Positions 49,301 through 63,103 of a stretch of 64,000 nucleotides of DNA are shown here, piece after piece (position 1 is the stretch's first letter; every line of letters begins with the position of its first letter). The notes beneath the pieces are model-generated. The model was given only the letters and a program-made list of their open reading frames with translations, ran no database searches and was not told the origin of the DNA. Where the stretch lies: contig OZ038469.1 of NCBI GenBank assembly GCA_964036295.1, forward strand, positions 1,968,501 through 2,032,500, written 5' to 3'. Origin of the DNA: Plumapathes pennacea. Lineage: Eukaryota; Cnidaria; Anthozoa; Antipatharia; Myriopathidae. Made by a program: the position numbers and the translations under genes.

Positions 49301-51454
49301 TCCCTGTTGTACAGAGTCGGCATGACTGTCATGGGAGCCATCCAGAAGAGTGGGGGCGAACATCCTCTGCAGTAAGTGTAACTGCCTTCAAACCCCTCTC
49401 CCCCTCAGAGGGATCAAGTCTGACTTTTAGCAAATATGACATTATAAGCAGTAGGGGAACTCTCTGATTTAGTTTGTATTGTACAAGGGACAACAGCCAG
49501 AGTGTGTCCAGGTGAGACTGATGCTAGGAAATAAGCATTATTCTTCTTCTGGTACAGAGAGGTACGGTAATCACTGAAATATCATTTTTATTTCAGGAAC
49601 CTACTTGATAAAGACATTGAGATCCCTAAGGAGAAGGTAATTTGTTGTTAATTTTATGGACTTACAGTTTCTCCATGGCCTTCCCTCTATCCCTAACTTC
49701 TATGTTGACAAGTAATGAGTATTGTCAATCATTTAATGTTTGTGAACTCAAACTTCCTATTTATGATGAGTCAACTAAAGGTTGATGTGGGAAAGCATCT
49801 TTTCCCATTCGGCTTGTCTGTGCTCACCATGATAAAGATTTCTTTGAAATTTGACCTTTGTGATAAAATAATGTAATGTACACTTTCACTAAATTATTGA
49901 TGTGTAGACCTTTTGAATTTCATTGATTCTCAGGCATCCGAAGTTGTTGAAGCAGCTGTTGATCACATCAACTGCACTGCCAAGACGCTGCGGCGGCTCT
50001 TCCTTGTCGAAGATATTGTGGACTCCATCAAGGCAAGTTCTATGCAATATTCTCTCATTTTTCTAACTTCGTATCCACCCTTTTTATCGGTCAATTCCAT
50101 TTCAAACTTTTTTTTATAAAACTGAAGGGTGCCGACAAAAAAATAGGGGGGGGGGGGTGGAGGTTTGGAGTACCTTTTTATTTGGGGCTAGCCAGAAGTA
50201 GTGCACTGCAATATTTTAGTCACCATGTCTTCTGTGAATTTTCATTCCATTTCATCTTTTAGAGGACTTTTTTTTATTATTTAGGAGGAATTTTTGTGAA
50301 ACCGTCCTCTAAATCTTGTCTGGTTGTGGAACAAGGAGCAGCTAGTTATTGCCTTATTGTACGTCCCTCTCTTTATCAGGATCAAAGACTACAGTTAGGA
50401 TGTATGGGTGCTTATATCTCAAAAACACTAAGCTTGTCTTCTGATCTGACTGTCCAATGTGTTCTGCTTATAGTTTGGCGTGTGCTTGTGGGTTTTGTCC
50501 TATGTTGGAGCCTGGTTCAGTGCTCTCTGCATATGTTTCTTGGGTGAGTGCATTTTTCAAGAGTAACCAATAAAATCTGGTTTCCCCATTTGTCTATTTA
50601 TCGCTAGACAGAAACAGCAGAAACTGACAGATGTTGTAGCTCCCGAGTTTATGATGAAGCACCAATATTGTTTACACTATTCAAATGAAGCTCTTTGATA
50701 ACTGTCCTCTTTGCTTTTAATAATAATATCATATATCAATATTATTGATTTTTAAAGTGTGTCACTTTACTGTAAGTTGGAATCAAATATTTTTTTGTGT
50801 TGTTTTCAGGCGTGGTGGTTCTTTTTACTTTGCCAAAGATCTATGAAGATCACCAGGTAAGATGAGAAACAGAAAGTATATAGGGAAAGTTATTTTTACA
50901 GACTGAAGTACCTGACTGCAGATAAACTAATATGAAAGTAGTACTAGAGATTCTTACGGTGCATTTTTTCTGATTGTTAGAAACTAATTGATGAATACCT
51001 GAAACTTGCTCATGAGAAGGTCTCGGAGGTGGTAAACCAGTAAGTAATATTGTGGACAGTATTACTGTATCTTAACATAATTATGTTGGTTGTATATTGA
51101 TACATGAAGCAAGGTTAGGGAGAACATGTACATTAATCAGTGTTAATTTATAAAGGACCCCAGTACCATGAATAAAAGCCATACTCCCCCTTTCTCCTTT
51201 TCCCCAAGAAGAAATAGCATTATCTTGAAATACTGAATATTAATCACACAATCAACATTCCTACAAATTAATGCTACAAAGCAACTTACTGTGTACTTTC
51301 ACTCAATGTATTGATACTGGCAAACACAACCCATGTTTAGTTTCTTTTTGTTTTTGTTTGTTTTTTTGTTGTATTGCTGGAAATAACTCCTAGTTTCCTT
51401 CACAGGATCAGGGCAAAGTTACCAGCAAAGTTCCAGAAGGAGAAGATAAACTAA
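46374..51454 (+). CDS. RTN: Reticulon family protein
   Basis: Reticulons shape tubular endoplasmic reticulum with two hydrophobic hairpins. The model has 297 residues. Exons: 46374-46641, 46909-46962, 49164-49371, 49597-49636, 49934-50032, 50474-50543, 50810-50856, 50981-51039, 51406-51454. Residues 1-89 are acidic and disordered; the reticulon-homology domain starts with VIDLIYWRCLKKTGIVFA at about 108. Hairpin 1 is at about 122-160 and hairpin 2 (GVCLWVLSYVGAWFSAL) at about 224-255. The loop between carries HINCTAKTLRRLFLVEDIV, the most conserved part of the family. The C-terminal KINL-type basic tail is short and has no KKXX. ATG 46374 is used rather than the in-frame TTG at 46368. The 54-base exon 2 may be alternatively spliced (phase 1-1). 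The intron after 50032 has a GC donor. Confidence 0.92.
48933..49125 (-). mobile_element. TTAA MITE family, copy in reticulon intron 2
   Basis: Inverted copy starting AACCCTTTCACTCCCAAAA and running to CAACTTCAATTTTC in reverse. It ends 38 bp before reticulon exon 3. Confidence 0.83.
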
Positions 51455-52022
51455 GCACAACACGGCCAAGTGACTGCTTGTCTGTTTGAACATTTCCTCC
51501 AACTAACTAGAAAGCTTTTAATCTTAAAACTTGCACTGAAGTATTTAATAACAGTAACAAAATTAACAATATGAGCATTATTTAAAGTTACATCAAAATA
51601 TATCAAGGCTCCAAAGTCTTTGATGGTTAAGGAAAAATAATGATGATTTTTCTTTTGTGAGTGATTTCACATAATGTGCTAACCAAGACAAAAATGTCAG
51701 CTTTTGTTGAGGAGGATATTTGTTGTGTTTGAGATGTTAGGTGTCTGAATTCTTCAGGTGAACGCTGGCAACATTCCAGGTCTTTTTAACTGCATTTGAC
51801 AAACACTGGCCGATGTTTAGTTTTGATGTTTGGCAATTCAAGCAGGTAAAAAATGACCCTACCTACTATAGATTGAAATCACTACTCATCGTCGCCCATC
51901 TCAGAGGAAATCAGTGTAAAACTTGGTTCCTCACAAGAGGTTGTAGCTAGTGCTGGTTATTCTCTACATCATACAAATACTGTATCTGCAATAAAGAACT
52001 TGTTGACTGGAGCAAGAGGCTA

Positions 52023-52268
52023 ATACCTCGTTCACACCAGTGCTTAAACCTGTTTAAAAGGTGTTTAATAAAACTTGTTTAGTTAGGTCGGCCGTTCACA
52101 ATGCGCGCACGGCAAAACTAAACTGGTTTAAAATCTGTCCAGCTAAACAACCTGTGTAAGGTGGTGTAAAATGTTGTGTAATTAACACAAAATTAAAACA
52201 GGTTTTAGAGAACACAGTCTAGTAAACTTGGTTTAGTTAAACAGGTTTAGTTGGTGTGAACAGGGTAT
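52023..52268. mobile_element. 246-bp MITE, ATACCTCGTTCACACCA termini
   Basis: The left end ATACCTCGTTCACACCA and the right end TTGGTGTGAACAGGGTAT are inverted repeats. The interior has repeated AACTGGTTTA / TAAACCTGTTT motifs. Confidence 0.85.
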
Positions 52269-52544
52269 AAGATTTTGTGACTAGGGAGAATTATTATAAC
52301 CTAACTCAGACTTTTCAATTGGATTTTTTTAATGTTCTGTAGTGTTCGTGTCTGCTAGCAGTGAGTCACCAAATGTGCTTTGGCTACAGTAGTGTTTTAA
52401 GGTTATGTTTGTGCAGTTTTAGACTTCAAGGGCAGTCTTTCTAGCAGATATTTGCAGTATCATTATTATAAGTTAACCACTTAATGTGGTTTCAGTACAT
52501 GGTCCCCAACTGATCTGACAGTAAGTGCCGTTAGCCTGGAACAT

Positions 52545-52744
52545 TGGGCTCAGTTGTTCAAAGCACTGCATTAGGCTAAACGTACTGTGCATTATGCCTA
52601 ATCTTTGTTTCCAACTTCCTTTATAAGCTTTGAGCTCAAATGAGGTTTTTAGTTGGTGTTTGATTAAATCCTTGCAGTGTTGGCTAAGAGGCTTGAGTAA
52701 AAAAGCTTAAGATTGTCCTTGATGAGCTTGTGAACAACTGGTCC
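52545..52744. mobile_element. 200-bp MITE, TGGGCTCAGTTGTTCAAAG termini
   Basis: TGGGCTCAGTTGTTCAAAG at the left pairs imperfectly with CTTGTGAACAACTGGTCCC at the right. A partial relative is around 45556-45640 in the SNW1 3' UTR region. Confidence 0.65.
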
Positions 52745-52951
52745 CTGATTCTGGCTTTTTAATCCCTAAGAGATCAGCAACAAATTCTCTTTTCCATTCA
52801 CAAGTCAACTGTATGTATTGGAGTGTGGAGAAAATGGCAGATGATCTCTTGCTTCTTCGAATTTGTCTCCCAACACTACTCATTATTTTCTTCAGGCCAA
52901 GGTTAGAAGAATTAGGGCCTAAATACTTGGGGATGAATAAGAGTCTATAGG

Positions 52952-53133
52952 TCACAATGCAGATTCTCCCAACCTTCCAAGAAGAAAGTGTATGAGTGAT
53001 TTAGTGAGAATTGGTAATTTGATCAGCTTCATTTGAGCAAGTTATTGAATGCTATGTTGTCTGGACTATGGGATATATATCTGGACTGACAGAGAAAGTT
53101 GAAGTTGATCACTCTTGGGAGTGAAAGGGTTAA
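52952..53133 (-). mobile_element. TTAA MITE family, intergenic copy
   Basis: Inverted copy ending GAGTGAAAGGGTTAA at 53133, with the AGTTGATCACTCTTGGGAG terminus intact and the other end decayed. Confidence 0.82.
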
Positions 53134-54402
53134 ATGTAGGGTACCAAGGTAGAAACTGCAAAAGATTATTCTTGTTAGGTACAGATCACAAGCCATGCCC
53201 ATGGAGAACTCGTGATTTAAATTACTCGCTTTCGTGCTGTTCTGTCCTGTGACTATCCATTTTTGCGGTTGAAAAATAAAAATTGCAACAAGTATTGGTT
53301 GAGAAGGGTTAAATTTTCCTTACCTCGTTTTTTTCCCTTTGTACCCAGTGCAGGCTAGGGCTTTGTTTGTTGATGCCCATCTCGAGAGATAGCACTGTGG
53401 AAATGACGTCCTTTTACGTCATTTCCGCCGGAAATCGGTGTGGAGAAAAAATATCAATGCATTTGCCTTTGTAGCTTGCTTTTTGTGACGCACACCTGTG
53501 GTTCATAGATACCATTTTCGTTGTTTTATTTCTGTTCCAGTTCAATCGAATTGAGTCAGCGTCGCGTGACCGTGGGAGTTGTGACGTAAGTGCTCACAAA
53601 GCGCTTCATGACGTTACATACACAACAAATAAACTAGTAACTGGGCAACGCCGATAGCGTGATTTTTGCCTCAGAACAACGACTGATACTTAAACAAATA
53701 CCGGTCAATGTAGAAACTGAAGGAGCGAGGGCGTTGAGGATCGGCCGGCGGTACTTGAGTTTTTCATGAAGGCGTTCCGACAAGGAAGTAGCGACTGAAT
53801 CACTTCAAGGAAAAAGGATTCAGCACTGAATCAGATCAGTACTCGGACTTCGTAGTACTACTGGAAAACTGTCGTCATTGTGAAAATAATATTAAATATG
53901 TCGCGAGTCGGGTAGCCGTGATGGGGACGGTCAGGAGGTGTAAAAACGAGGGATGATGTTTAATGGATGGGATGCTTTCTTACATGTCGGCCTCAATCCA
54001 AATTTAGACAGAATCCACGAGTGTTGACAGGCACCACTACTTGTGCTCATCAAAGTTAGTTTGCAAGTTGATATCAACTTTGTTTTACGGAAATAAGTTC
54101 TTTTCAATGAAAATGTCATGTTGGGTTCACAACATGGACAGGAAGCCTATTCTAATAATACTAATGGTGAAAGACAATGTAGCCAATAAAAGGGAAACAG
54201 GAAGTCGTTCTGACCGGAAATACGTAACGAAATTGCCATTCTTTTCTGCCGGGCAATATTTCAGGCACCACGTGACCGCCCATATTATTGGAAATATTTC
54301 CCTGACAGAGTTCTTTAGAGGCGGTCTCGTAAGCCTACAGGATTTATTGAGCATTTCTGTGTCACGGTCGCCTCATATCTTCCATGTTAATAGGAAGTAG
54401 AC

Positions 54403-57400
54403 ATGAACGAAGATTGTCCGCGGAAGGGTATAACTTTCCAATGCGGTTTGGCGCGAGAAAGCTATGGGTTTGAAGGAAGGGATTTGACAGCACTCAAGGA
54501 TCTCGCGTGTTCATTTCTTGACCAGAAGGTATGACAACAGGGACGATTTCTGCATTTTCCACGTGTGTGTCTTTACACCGTTCAGACGTAAATCTAAGTG
54601 TGACAACAATCATATGATCACAGAAAGCTGTCGTTTGCGTGTGACGCTAGTGTACGTAATGTTATTGCGGTTAACAAACGTCTGTCTAGCCAAATCGAAT
54701 CTAATGCTTTTGCCGATAACAGCCTGTTTAATTGTTCCTTTCAGTTTGCTTCGATTTCTTGTAAAAGTTTCATCGTTATGATAACTTATCTGACGATGTT
54801 CTGCCTAATTTCAAGTATCGAAAGAGCTGTAAAGGACGTGCCAGTGTATGTCCGCTCGTTTGCCTAACGGTCCGACATTGTTGCTCGATTCTTCTACCCT
54901 TGTGGCCGTCGCTTTTAAATAGTTTTCGGCATGCGTCTCTCGGCATTGAAATATCACTCCAAAGTGCATATATCGGCAAATAATCAACACCGAGGTTGAA
55001 ATACAATGAGGTATTAACCATTGCTTCGTTTCACGTTGAAATATATCCTTATACCACACCAGTGTTAATTGCAAGGAACAAAACATTCATGTCTGTTGGC
55101 GATTGGTAAAACTTAAATTTGCACCTGTATTGCCTTGTGCTGTATTTGCATTTTTGGCCTTGTCGTTTGCTTCTTCACGTTGATTTTTAGAACATCAACA
55201 CCCCGTTGTTTTGGAGATTGATGTTTATGTGAAAGGCAATATGGACAAATTTTCGTGAGTGCAATGCTTTGTCTCTGAATCTGCCTGCTTGTCACGGAAG
55301 ATTTCACGCTTATGATTATACGATAGGACCTACTGTAGAAGATAGAAACCAATGTTTTATCATGTTTTTCCAACAATTGTAAACTTGCATAGTACATAAA
55401 CATGTTCAAAACTTCCTTGGTCTTTCATTTTGAGTTCAAATTGAATGTCTCGTTTCGATATTGCAAATTATTTAATTGCAGTACTAGTTACTAGTGGCAC
55501 TATTTTTGTGGGTTGGTTGTAAGCCAAAAGGACCTGTCCATTCATTAATTGTTTATTGACTATATTTTCTTTTGTCAAAGGTTTCAATACTAAAAGAATT
55601 TAACTTGTGTACATAAAGTATTTTGTTCCTTACAATTTACTGTTGTGCATGGGAATATAATGTTATAAAAAAATAACTATATCATTAAAAATTAGTAAAG
55701 GTGTAAAAAGTTAAGTAAAATTTTTTGTGTGGTCACAGGAGATTGTGTGTACCATTGGAGTTTGCATGTTATGTGTACTTAAAGTATTTACCCTGATAAA
55801 GCAAATTTACCTGTCATTGGGGTTTAGCTGTAATAATATAAGCTAAACTCAATAACAGGTACATTTGCATTGCATTGTATGTGTGACAGACAAGAACAAT
55901 AATAATGTTGCAAAATATTTATTTAAAGGGATATCCTGGGCATCTATACCAACAAGCTTGTTGCAAAAGGTTTATTGAAACATTGAGAATTGTTTTAAAA
56001 CAGCATGCAAGATTGTTTCATTAGGGACCTTCACACTAAACCTAGAAGGCTGAAAACTATAACAATGCGGCACCCCTGTAAATTATGGGTGAAATCATCT
56101 TTCTTATTCTTTCTTCCCGCTATTTTTTTTTTCTTTTAAAGTTTATGAGAGATAAGTTTACTTAGTGAGTTAGTGTTCATGCAAAGTTGATCTTCATTTT
56201 GGGAACTTATGGGCTTATGGGAACTAGTGGTAATTTGACTGAGAAACCAACTGATACTTTCGTTAGATTTGCTTACAAGAGGAGGTTCTACTGACTGTAA
56301 TCTGGCTAGTTACTATTTTGAGGTGGAACTTTTCTACACACATCCACACTTTACCAAACGTATGTATTTGAGTGTGCAGACTGTGCTTTCTCAAAGATTT
56401 AGATATTTGTAGTGTCTCAAAGTTGATGGTCCATACACTTGTGTCTGCCGATCAACTCACTTTATACAAGATGCGATCTTGTAACTCAAAGTTCATAATT
56501 TTGTCTCTAAACTACCCAGAAGAACAAAGACAGCAAAGATAAAATGTATGGAAAGCTTAGCAGAGTGCTGCTAAAACACAGCATCAATGATTGAATGTAA
56601 GTGCTTTTGTTGGTGGTGCATAAAAATGTCTAATTCATACCAAATACCAAACTATCCTTTAGAGCACTCAATAGATACCATGAAGACAGGGACTTAACAT
56701 CCATATCATGATACAACTTTGGATGACCTGGTTGTGTAAATTTGTAAAACAGCATAATATGTTTTAGCTCTTGTTGAAATTAAGGTGTTGTTGATCAGTT
56801 TACTGAAAAATATGTGGAACAAACATCTAACTACTGTGTATCATTTCTTGTCAACTGGCCACCCGACATTTTTAACCCTGAGGTTATTACGGGATGCCAG
56901 TACCCCTGTATTCTTTGATATACTAAATATTTGTACGCTTTTTTTTTTTTTTTTTTTTTTAAATAAAAGGTTGTTGTTGTATCAGTGCAATATTGAGAGA
57001 CACTGTAGTTTCTAGAAAGGTCTGCATATACTGTCACAAGATCTAGAGAATGACTTCATAGCATTTGGTTTTTAGACAGTGTCTTCCTCTTCCAATATTA
57101 GCATGTAATTATGTAACCTAATCTGTATAATTATACCCATGGTTCCATTCATAATCTCCTTGATTGTTTTAATTGATGCAGCGATATGTGTCATGCTAGG
57201 AGCATGAACCTGTTGGTCAGTGAAGCTATAAGTTATATATAACAACTGTCAACTTCTCTGTAGTTTGGAATTGAAGTCATTCTTCAATCAGAAGTGAAAG
57301 CCACTCTTAAATATATGGCTGGGTTTTGAAGGGCTTATGACTAATGCAACAAAAACTATTGGCATGTCATCAGGTCAAGAGATGTTCAATACACAATAGG

Positions 57401-60400
57401 AAGTAAAAGTTTTGAAATTCCAGAGTGGCTATATATTCAGGTTTTGGTTTGAGTTTAAGTGGTATAAAATGTGTCTTATTGCATATTCCTGATATTGCAC
57501 AAATCAAACAATTTAATGGATCAGTATTAAAACATTTGTTGTCAATAATATCACTCACTTTGGATGGAATTAAAAAGCAATAAATTACTGCTTAACTTTG
57601 TTAAATGGTTTTCAAATTTCACTGTGCAGTAACCAAATAGAAATAAGAATTCTGATCTGTTTTCCATTCCCAACTTGTATGTGTAATGGACCCAACCAAG
57701 GAACACAGGTGGTCTAGTTTGTTGGTCAGGTTTTCTGCCAACAACATCCTCAGTGAGAAGTATTGTACAATCAACTCACTCTTAATGGCCTGCACTCTCT
57801 AAGATGGATGTACCTTAATTTCTAAGTCGGACACCTGGTAGGAACAGTCCCTAGCCTGCTGTTTTTTTTTTTTTTTTTTTCCAATCATTTACTCTAACTG
57901 AACTCTCTTGACAGACACCCATCCCCTCTAAGACAGACAGTTGTAGTTGGTACTGGTTGACTGCATGTGTATTTAACAATTATTCGCCAAAGTGGAGGTG
58001 AATAGCAATATCCACCGCTATTCACCGACACTGAGGCAAATAATTGTTTTAGTATGTACCACACAAGTTTAATAGCCAACTCCCAAATAGCTATTTTATT
58101 TCCAACAAAAGTGGGCAAAAATTGGGTTCGCGCGCCATTTTGTTTTACCGGAAGCTGCCGGGAGGTGAATAGTATTTGATATTCCGAGATTGAGGAGCCA
58201 ATCAGAGCACACGAAAGGCACTATTCACTTGTGTGGTATATACTAAACTGTATTATTTGTATCTTCTAACATTGGATAATCTTGGATGTTCTTAGTTTCC
58301 TGGACATGGCTATGTGGGAGTTGCAGACAGAATCCTTCTCTTCCGACATGAATATTCGTCACCCAATATCTTAGAGAGACTGGAGTGTGTGGATCAGCTA
58401 CAAGATGGATCTGTCATTGAGATTATTGTTTCAGGTAACATGTCAGACCAGCCGACTCTCGCCCTGCTGCAGAAGAGTCCTGCATACGCTCTGTGAAAGC
58501 ATATCAGTGTTCTGCAAACACATGCCTTGTTTCCTGCAAAAATGTGCCAATTCCCCCAATTAGATTTTTTTTTCTTTAGATCATAATTTTTCTGATGTAA
58601 AATACAGTAGAACCCCAGTATCTCAAACTCGGTTTTCTTGAACTCTCCGCTATCTTGAACAGAATCTGAAACTTGGTAGAAATCTCACTTGGTAGAACAC
58701 CGCTATCTCGATCTCCCACTATCTCAAACTATTTCTCGCTTCCCTTGAGAGTTTGAGATAGCAAGGTTCTACACTGTTGCTAGAAAATGATGTCATTTTG
58801 ACTCAATCTTTTGCCAAATTTGGTTTCAGTGCTACTCAGTAATCTTTTGCCCCTTGAGCTCCACTCTTTAAAGCTCCACCCCCGTAGCACTTCTGGTCTG
58901 ACCACTGGCCTTGAATCTCCCACCTGAGAATTTATAATTTTTATTAGGCACAGATAGTACCCATGCTCTGATTGGCCAATTTACTGGTCCATAACTGTCT
59001 TTTTCTAATCACTTGTTTTCAGCCAAAACCCCGGAAGATATCACCATTGTCAGAGCACATGCATTCTGTGTCCATTCATACAAGGCACCAACATTCTGTG
59101 ACCATTGTGGCCAGATGCTGTTTGGACTAGTTCGACAGGGTGTCAAGTGTGAAGGTAGGATTTACTCACAGCATGACTGAATCCTTTGATGGCCAATGAT
59201 TAGATTGTATTTCTTTTACTTGATAATAAGTAAAAATGTGGGCTTTATTGGGAGAAAGTTGTAGTTTATTAAAGTTTGGCCTCTCTGTAAAATACTAAGC
59301 ATCAAGAATCAGTGCTTCATGATCTGAAAATAGTTCTGTAATTAAGAAATATATAACGCGTCACCGTGTAATATTGCCTCATCTGAATACGCTGGAAGTT
59401 GGGGACACGAGAGTAGCGTTGGGAAACCACGAGTCCGCCGTTTGGTTTCCCACTACTCGAGTGTTCTCCCAACTTCCCAAGTGCTTAGATAAAGAGGTTA
59501 TTACACGGGGAGGAGTGCAATACGGCGGAGTATTTTTACGAGTCGGTTTTATTTTTTCGAGCCTGCTTCAGGCGAGAAAAAATTAAAACTGACGAGTAAA
59601 AATACAGCCGTATTGCACGACTTGTCGTGTAATAAATAGAGAATAATACATGGGCGCGCGGAGATATGAAATTTATTTTCGAGTGTTCATCTCGATATCT
59701 CACGAGTGATCTAAGCGAACGAGTGAGATATCGAGATGAACACGAGAAGATAAATTTCATATCTCCAAGCGTCCGTGTATTATTCTGTTTATTTCATAAA
59801 CTCTGGTGTGATACAGAGATTTCCGCCACTAAGAAATGCAAAAACATGCAAGATCACTGTTTGGCTGATATTAACACACGTAAAAAATATCGTATTTTTG
59901 CGTGTGTTCAGATACGACATTTCTCAGTGGCGGAAATCTCTATATCACACCAGAGTTTATGTAATAAATTGTTTATTATACGACAAACGAAGCAGGGCAA
60001 AAATTCTCGCCGCGCGTAAAATGGAACAAAAAAATGACGCGTTCGTAAACTTTGCTTGCGAAAATTGATCACGTAAGCTAATAAACCAGTTGATCTGGTT
60101 CCTGACGAGTGCAATACGCTCCCATCTTTGCACCCGTTTTGGCCCGTATTTGCACTCGAAAATGTGAAGTCGTGTAATAACCTCTTTGTATTACACGGGA
60201 ACGCGTTATATATTTCTTTTATAGAATAATTAGTCAAGAAAACACATCACGTATTACATCAGCATGTAAATATACTCTCTTATTACACGATTATTTAGCC
60301 AATCAGAACACGCGTAGTATCATAGTTATTTTATAAATATTGTTTCTGCAGGGTGCGGAGGTAATTATCACAAAAGATGTGCCTACAAAATTCCAAATAA

Positions 60401-63043
60401 TTGTTCAGATAGTAAAAACCGCTCTGCCACTGCACAAGCAACGACTTTACCAAACAGACCGACATCGTCCGTCTACGGCTCAGATATGGGCCACGACCCA
60501 AGCTGTCTTTTGCAACAGTCAAATTCAATTAGCGAGATACCGGGACTTCGTGATCGAAGAGCAACCTGGAGTGGTGCATTATGGTCTAGCAACCGACCCT
60601 TGATGTGGACCGAGAATATGATGGCTACCAAAATCCAAGTGCCTCACACGTTTGCCGTACACTCGTACAAAAAACCTACCATGTGTCAATTGTGTAAGAA
60701 GCTGGTAAGTGACCCAAGAGGAAGTTTGTGTTTGAATAGTATTTGCTTGCGTGCTTTTACGTGTACGTGTACGTGCACTTGCGTGCGTTAAGTGTACGTG
60801 CGTTACGTGTACGTAGCGCACCTCTGCGCCCAGTAGCTGAGCTTGGTTTTGTTTCTACTTAATTGCGTTATGACCGAAGAAACAGTTCTTCATTTTGCCC
60901 GCCAAGTTTTATCACCACGTGGCCCGCTAAAATAACTCAGCATCGTGAACTGCGCATGACTGTGAAGGTGGACGTTCATTGGTGGACCAAGGGGCTCAGC
61001 TTACGGACTCAGAAGAAACCCAAAGATGCAATCGATGATAACGTTCTTCTCCTTTTCTCTCAATGCTCTAGCTAAAAGGGATTTTCCGCCAAGGATTTCA
61101 GTGCAAGGGTGAGTCTCGCCTGTTCCCTCTGTTTCATCCCCTGGCTAAAGGCCAGGGACATACAGGGAATTATACAGTGTACATGTACCTGTTCAAAAAC
61201 TTTTTCTCGATAGTCAAGTGGGGTGTGTTACGTCCCTTTTCCGTACGTTTCGCCGGTCTCATCTTGTGAAGTTTAGCGGTTCCTCTAGATACGTACAGTA
61301 AAACCTCGCTATCTCTAACTCGGTTATCCCGAAGTCCCCGCTATCTCGAACAGAATTCGATTTCCCTGGAAAACGAACTTGGTAGAAATTCCCTCTTGGA
61401 AGAACCCCGCTATCTCGATCCCCCGCTATCTCGATCCCCCATTATCTCGAACTATTTCTCGATTCCCTTGAGAGTTCGAATAGCGAGGTTTTACTGTATT
61501 CACAATTGGCAGTTCGGAAAGTGAGGACAATTCGAGCTAATTATATTTCATCTGCGATACAGTGTATAACTTTATGCGCCTTCAACACCAGACTGTCATC
61601 CCCTACCCGTGTTTCCACACAGATTCGAAGTAGGAGAGCTTGGTGCTGGATGTAATTCAGTTCGTTTTCGCTCATGCAGATGTTAAACTTTTTTTTTTCT
61701 TTTTTTTTTGCAGACTGTAAGTTCAACTGTCACAGACGCTGTGCAGATAAAGCACCGAAAAACTGCTTGGGAGAAATAGGGGGACTAGACACAGGTATAC
61801 CGCAAAGCACGCGCGTTTTAACGAGTCTTTTGTGGACTAGACATTTCGTTGATAAACAAAAACGTTGTCTGTATGTGTGTATGCCTTTGTGTGTGTAATC
61901 GGGCTTTGAACAACAGGGCCTGGAGGTTTATCCTGGTTTGTCACTTTTTTTTTTTTTTACCAGGATCTGTCGCAATTTTGTTGTCATCTTTCAGCTTGAA
62001 AATAGGAAGGTTTTGCGCACAGCACGGCTTCGTTGATATGTTTCAACTTGTACAAGCGTTTGTCTGTTGGCTAAAAGCTGGTTTGCACGTGCGAAGCGAG
62101 CGCAATATATATGACACAACCAATGTTTACACGTTAAGGTGAAAAAAGCGCAAAAGAACAGAAACTTTCATGTGCGAACACGAACGCGAGGAGGGATAAT
62201 TGGGAGAAGGAGGGGGGAATGGGGACCCCTTCCCCAGCAGAGCCGCTACGCAGACTAAGCGGCTTTCGAATGACCACAACGTATACGTAACGCATGCAAG
62301 TACACGTACACGTAAACGCACGCACGCAAATACTATTCAAACACAAACTTCCTTGTGATTGCACCGTCAGACAGTTCTGTTTTGATGCTATCGCGTTCTT
62401 TTTTAGGATCTATTGCAACCATAGATTCATCGAATTTATCGGACGTTCTTGGTGAGATGGAGCTGGCCGGAGAAGTGCTTGAGGATCACGAGAGCGAAGA
62501 GGCTGAGAACGAGAGCGGAAGTGAAGTGACCAGTCGAAGCAGTCTGGAGGAGAATGAGCCGTCAAGCCCGTCTTGTTCAGATAACGATTTGTCGACGCTG
62601 TCCAACCCGGGCAGTAACATTCCGCTACAGAGGGTGGTGGTGTCGGTCAAACACACTAAGAGAAAAGGCTCCAAGCTTCTGAAGCAAGGCTGGATGGTAC
62701 ACTTCACCAACAAGGACATGCAGGTCTGGAGCGCGAAACAAACAAGCAAACAAATTAACAAGAAAACAGGTCCACTATTATTTTAGCTCCGCCAAACGCA
62801 GTCTAAAAAGTTATGGATGAATGTCTCAACAAAAAAAAAGGGAGGGGCGGGGGGGACTGCGATAGTGTTTGGCCAAAGTATTGAATTAACTTGAGAGGAA
62901 TGTTTTCCAAGTGGGGTGACGTTGTTGTGTATTGTCATCAAGTGTCGGAGTTGTTGCTAAACCGTGTGTTGGTGTTTTTTGTCTTGTTAAATGTGTTTCT
63001 CCCGAATATGAGATTGCCGAAAACATGCATTATGCATTATATC

Positions 63044-63103
<60 letters not shown>

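Larger units (their letters stand above)
51455..54402. other. Intergenic region, reticulon to protein kinase D
   Basis: No gene is supported. It contains AATAAA at 51990-51995 and three short mobile elements listed separately. A hairpin at about 53398-53428 has TGACGT/ACGTCA in its arms (CRE-like half sites). The last several hundred bases are taken as the kinase promoter and 5' UTR. Confidence 0.55.

Noticed and set aside
59536-60237. Several 70-117 aa ORFs on both strands
   Set aside because: They all lie in the nested palindromes, so the same sequence is read in both directions; none resembles a transposase.
62127-62364. Overlapping minus-strand ORFs rich in basic and Pro residues
   Set aside because: They are intronic and flanked by PRKD exons that splice in frame. 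A GCACGT/ACGTGC-rich segment here is an inverted relative of 60720-60800 (short dispersed repeat), not a gene.
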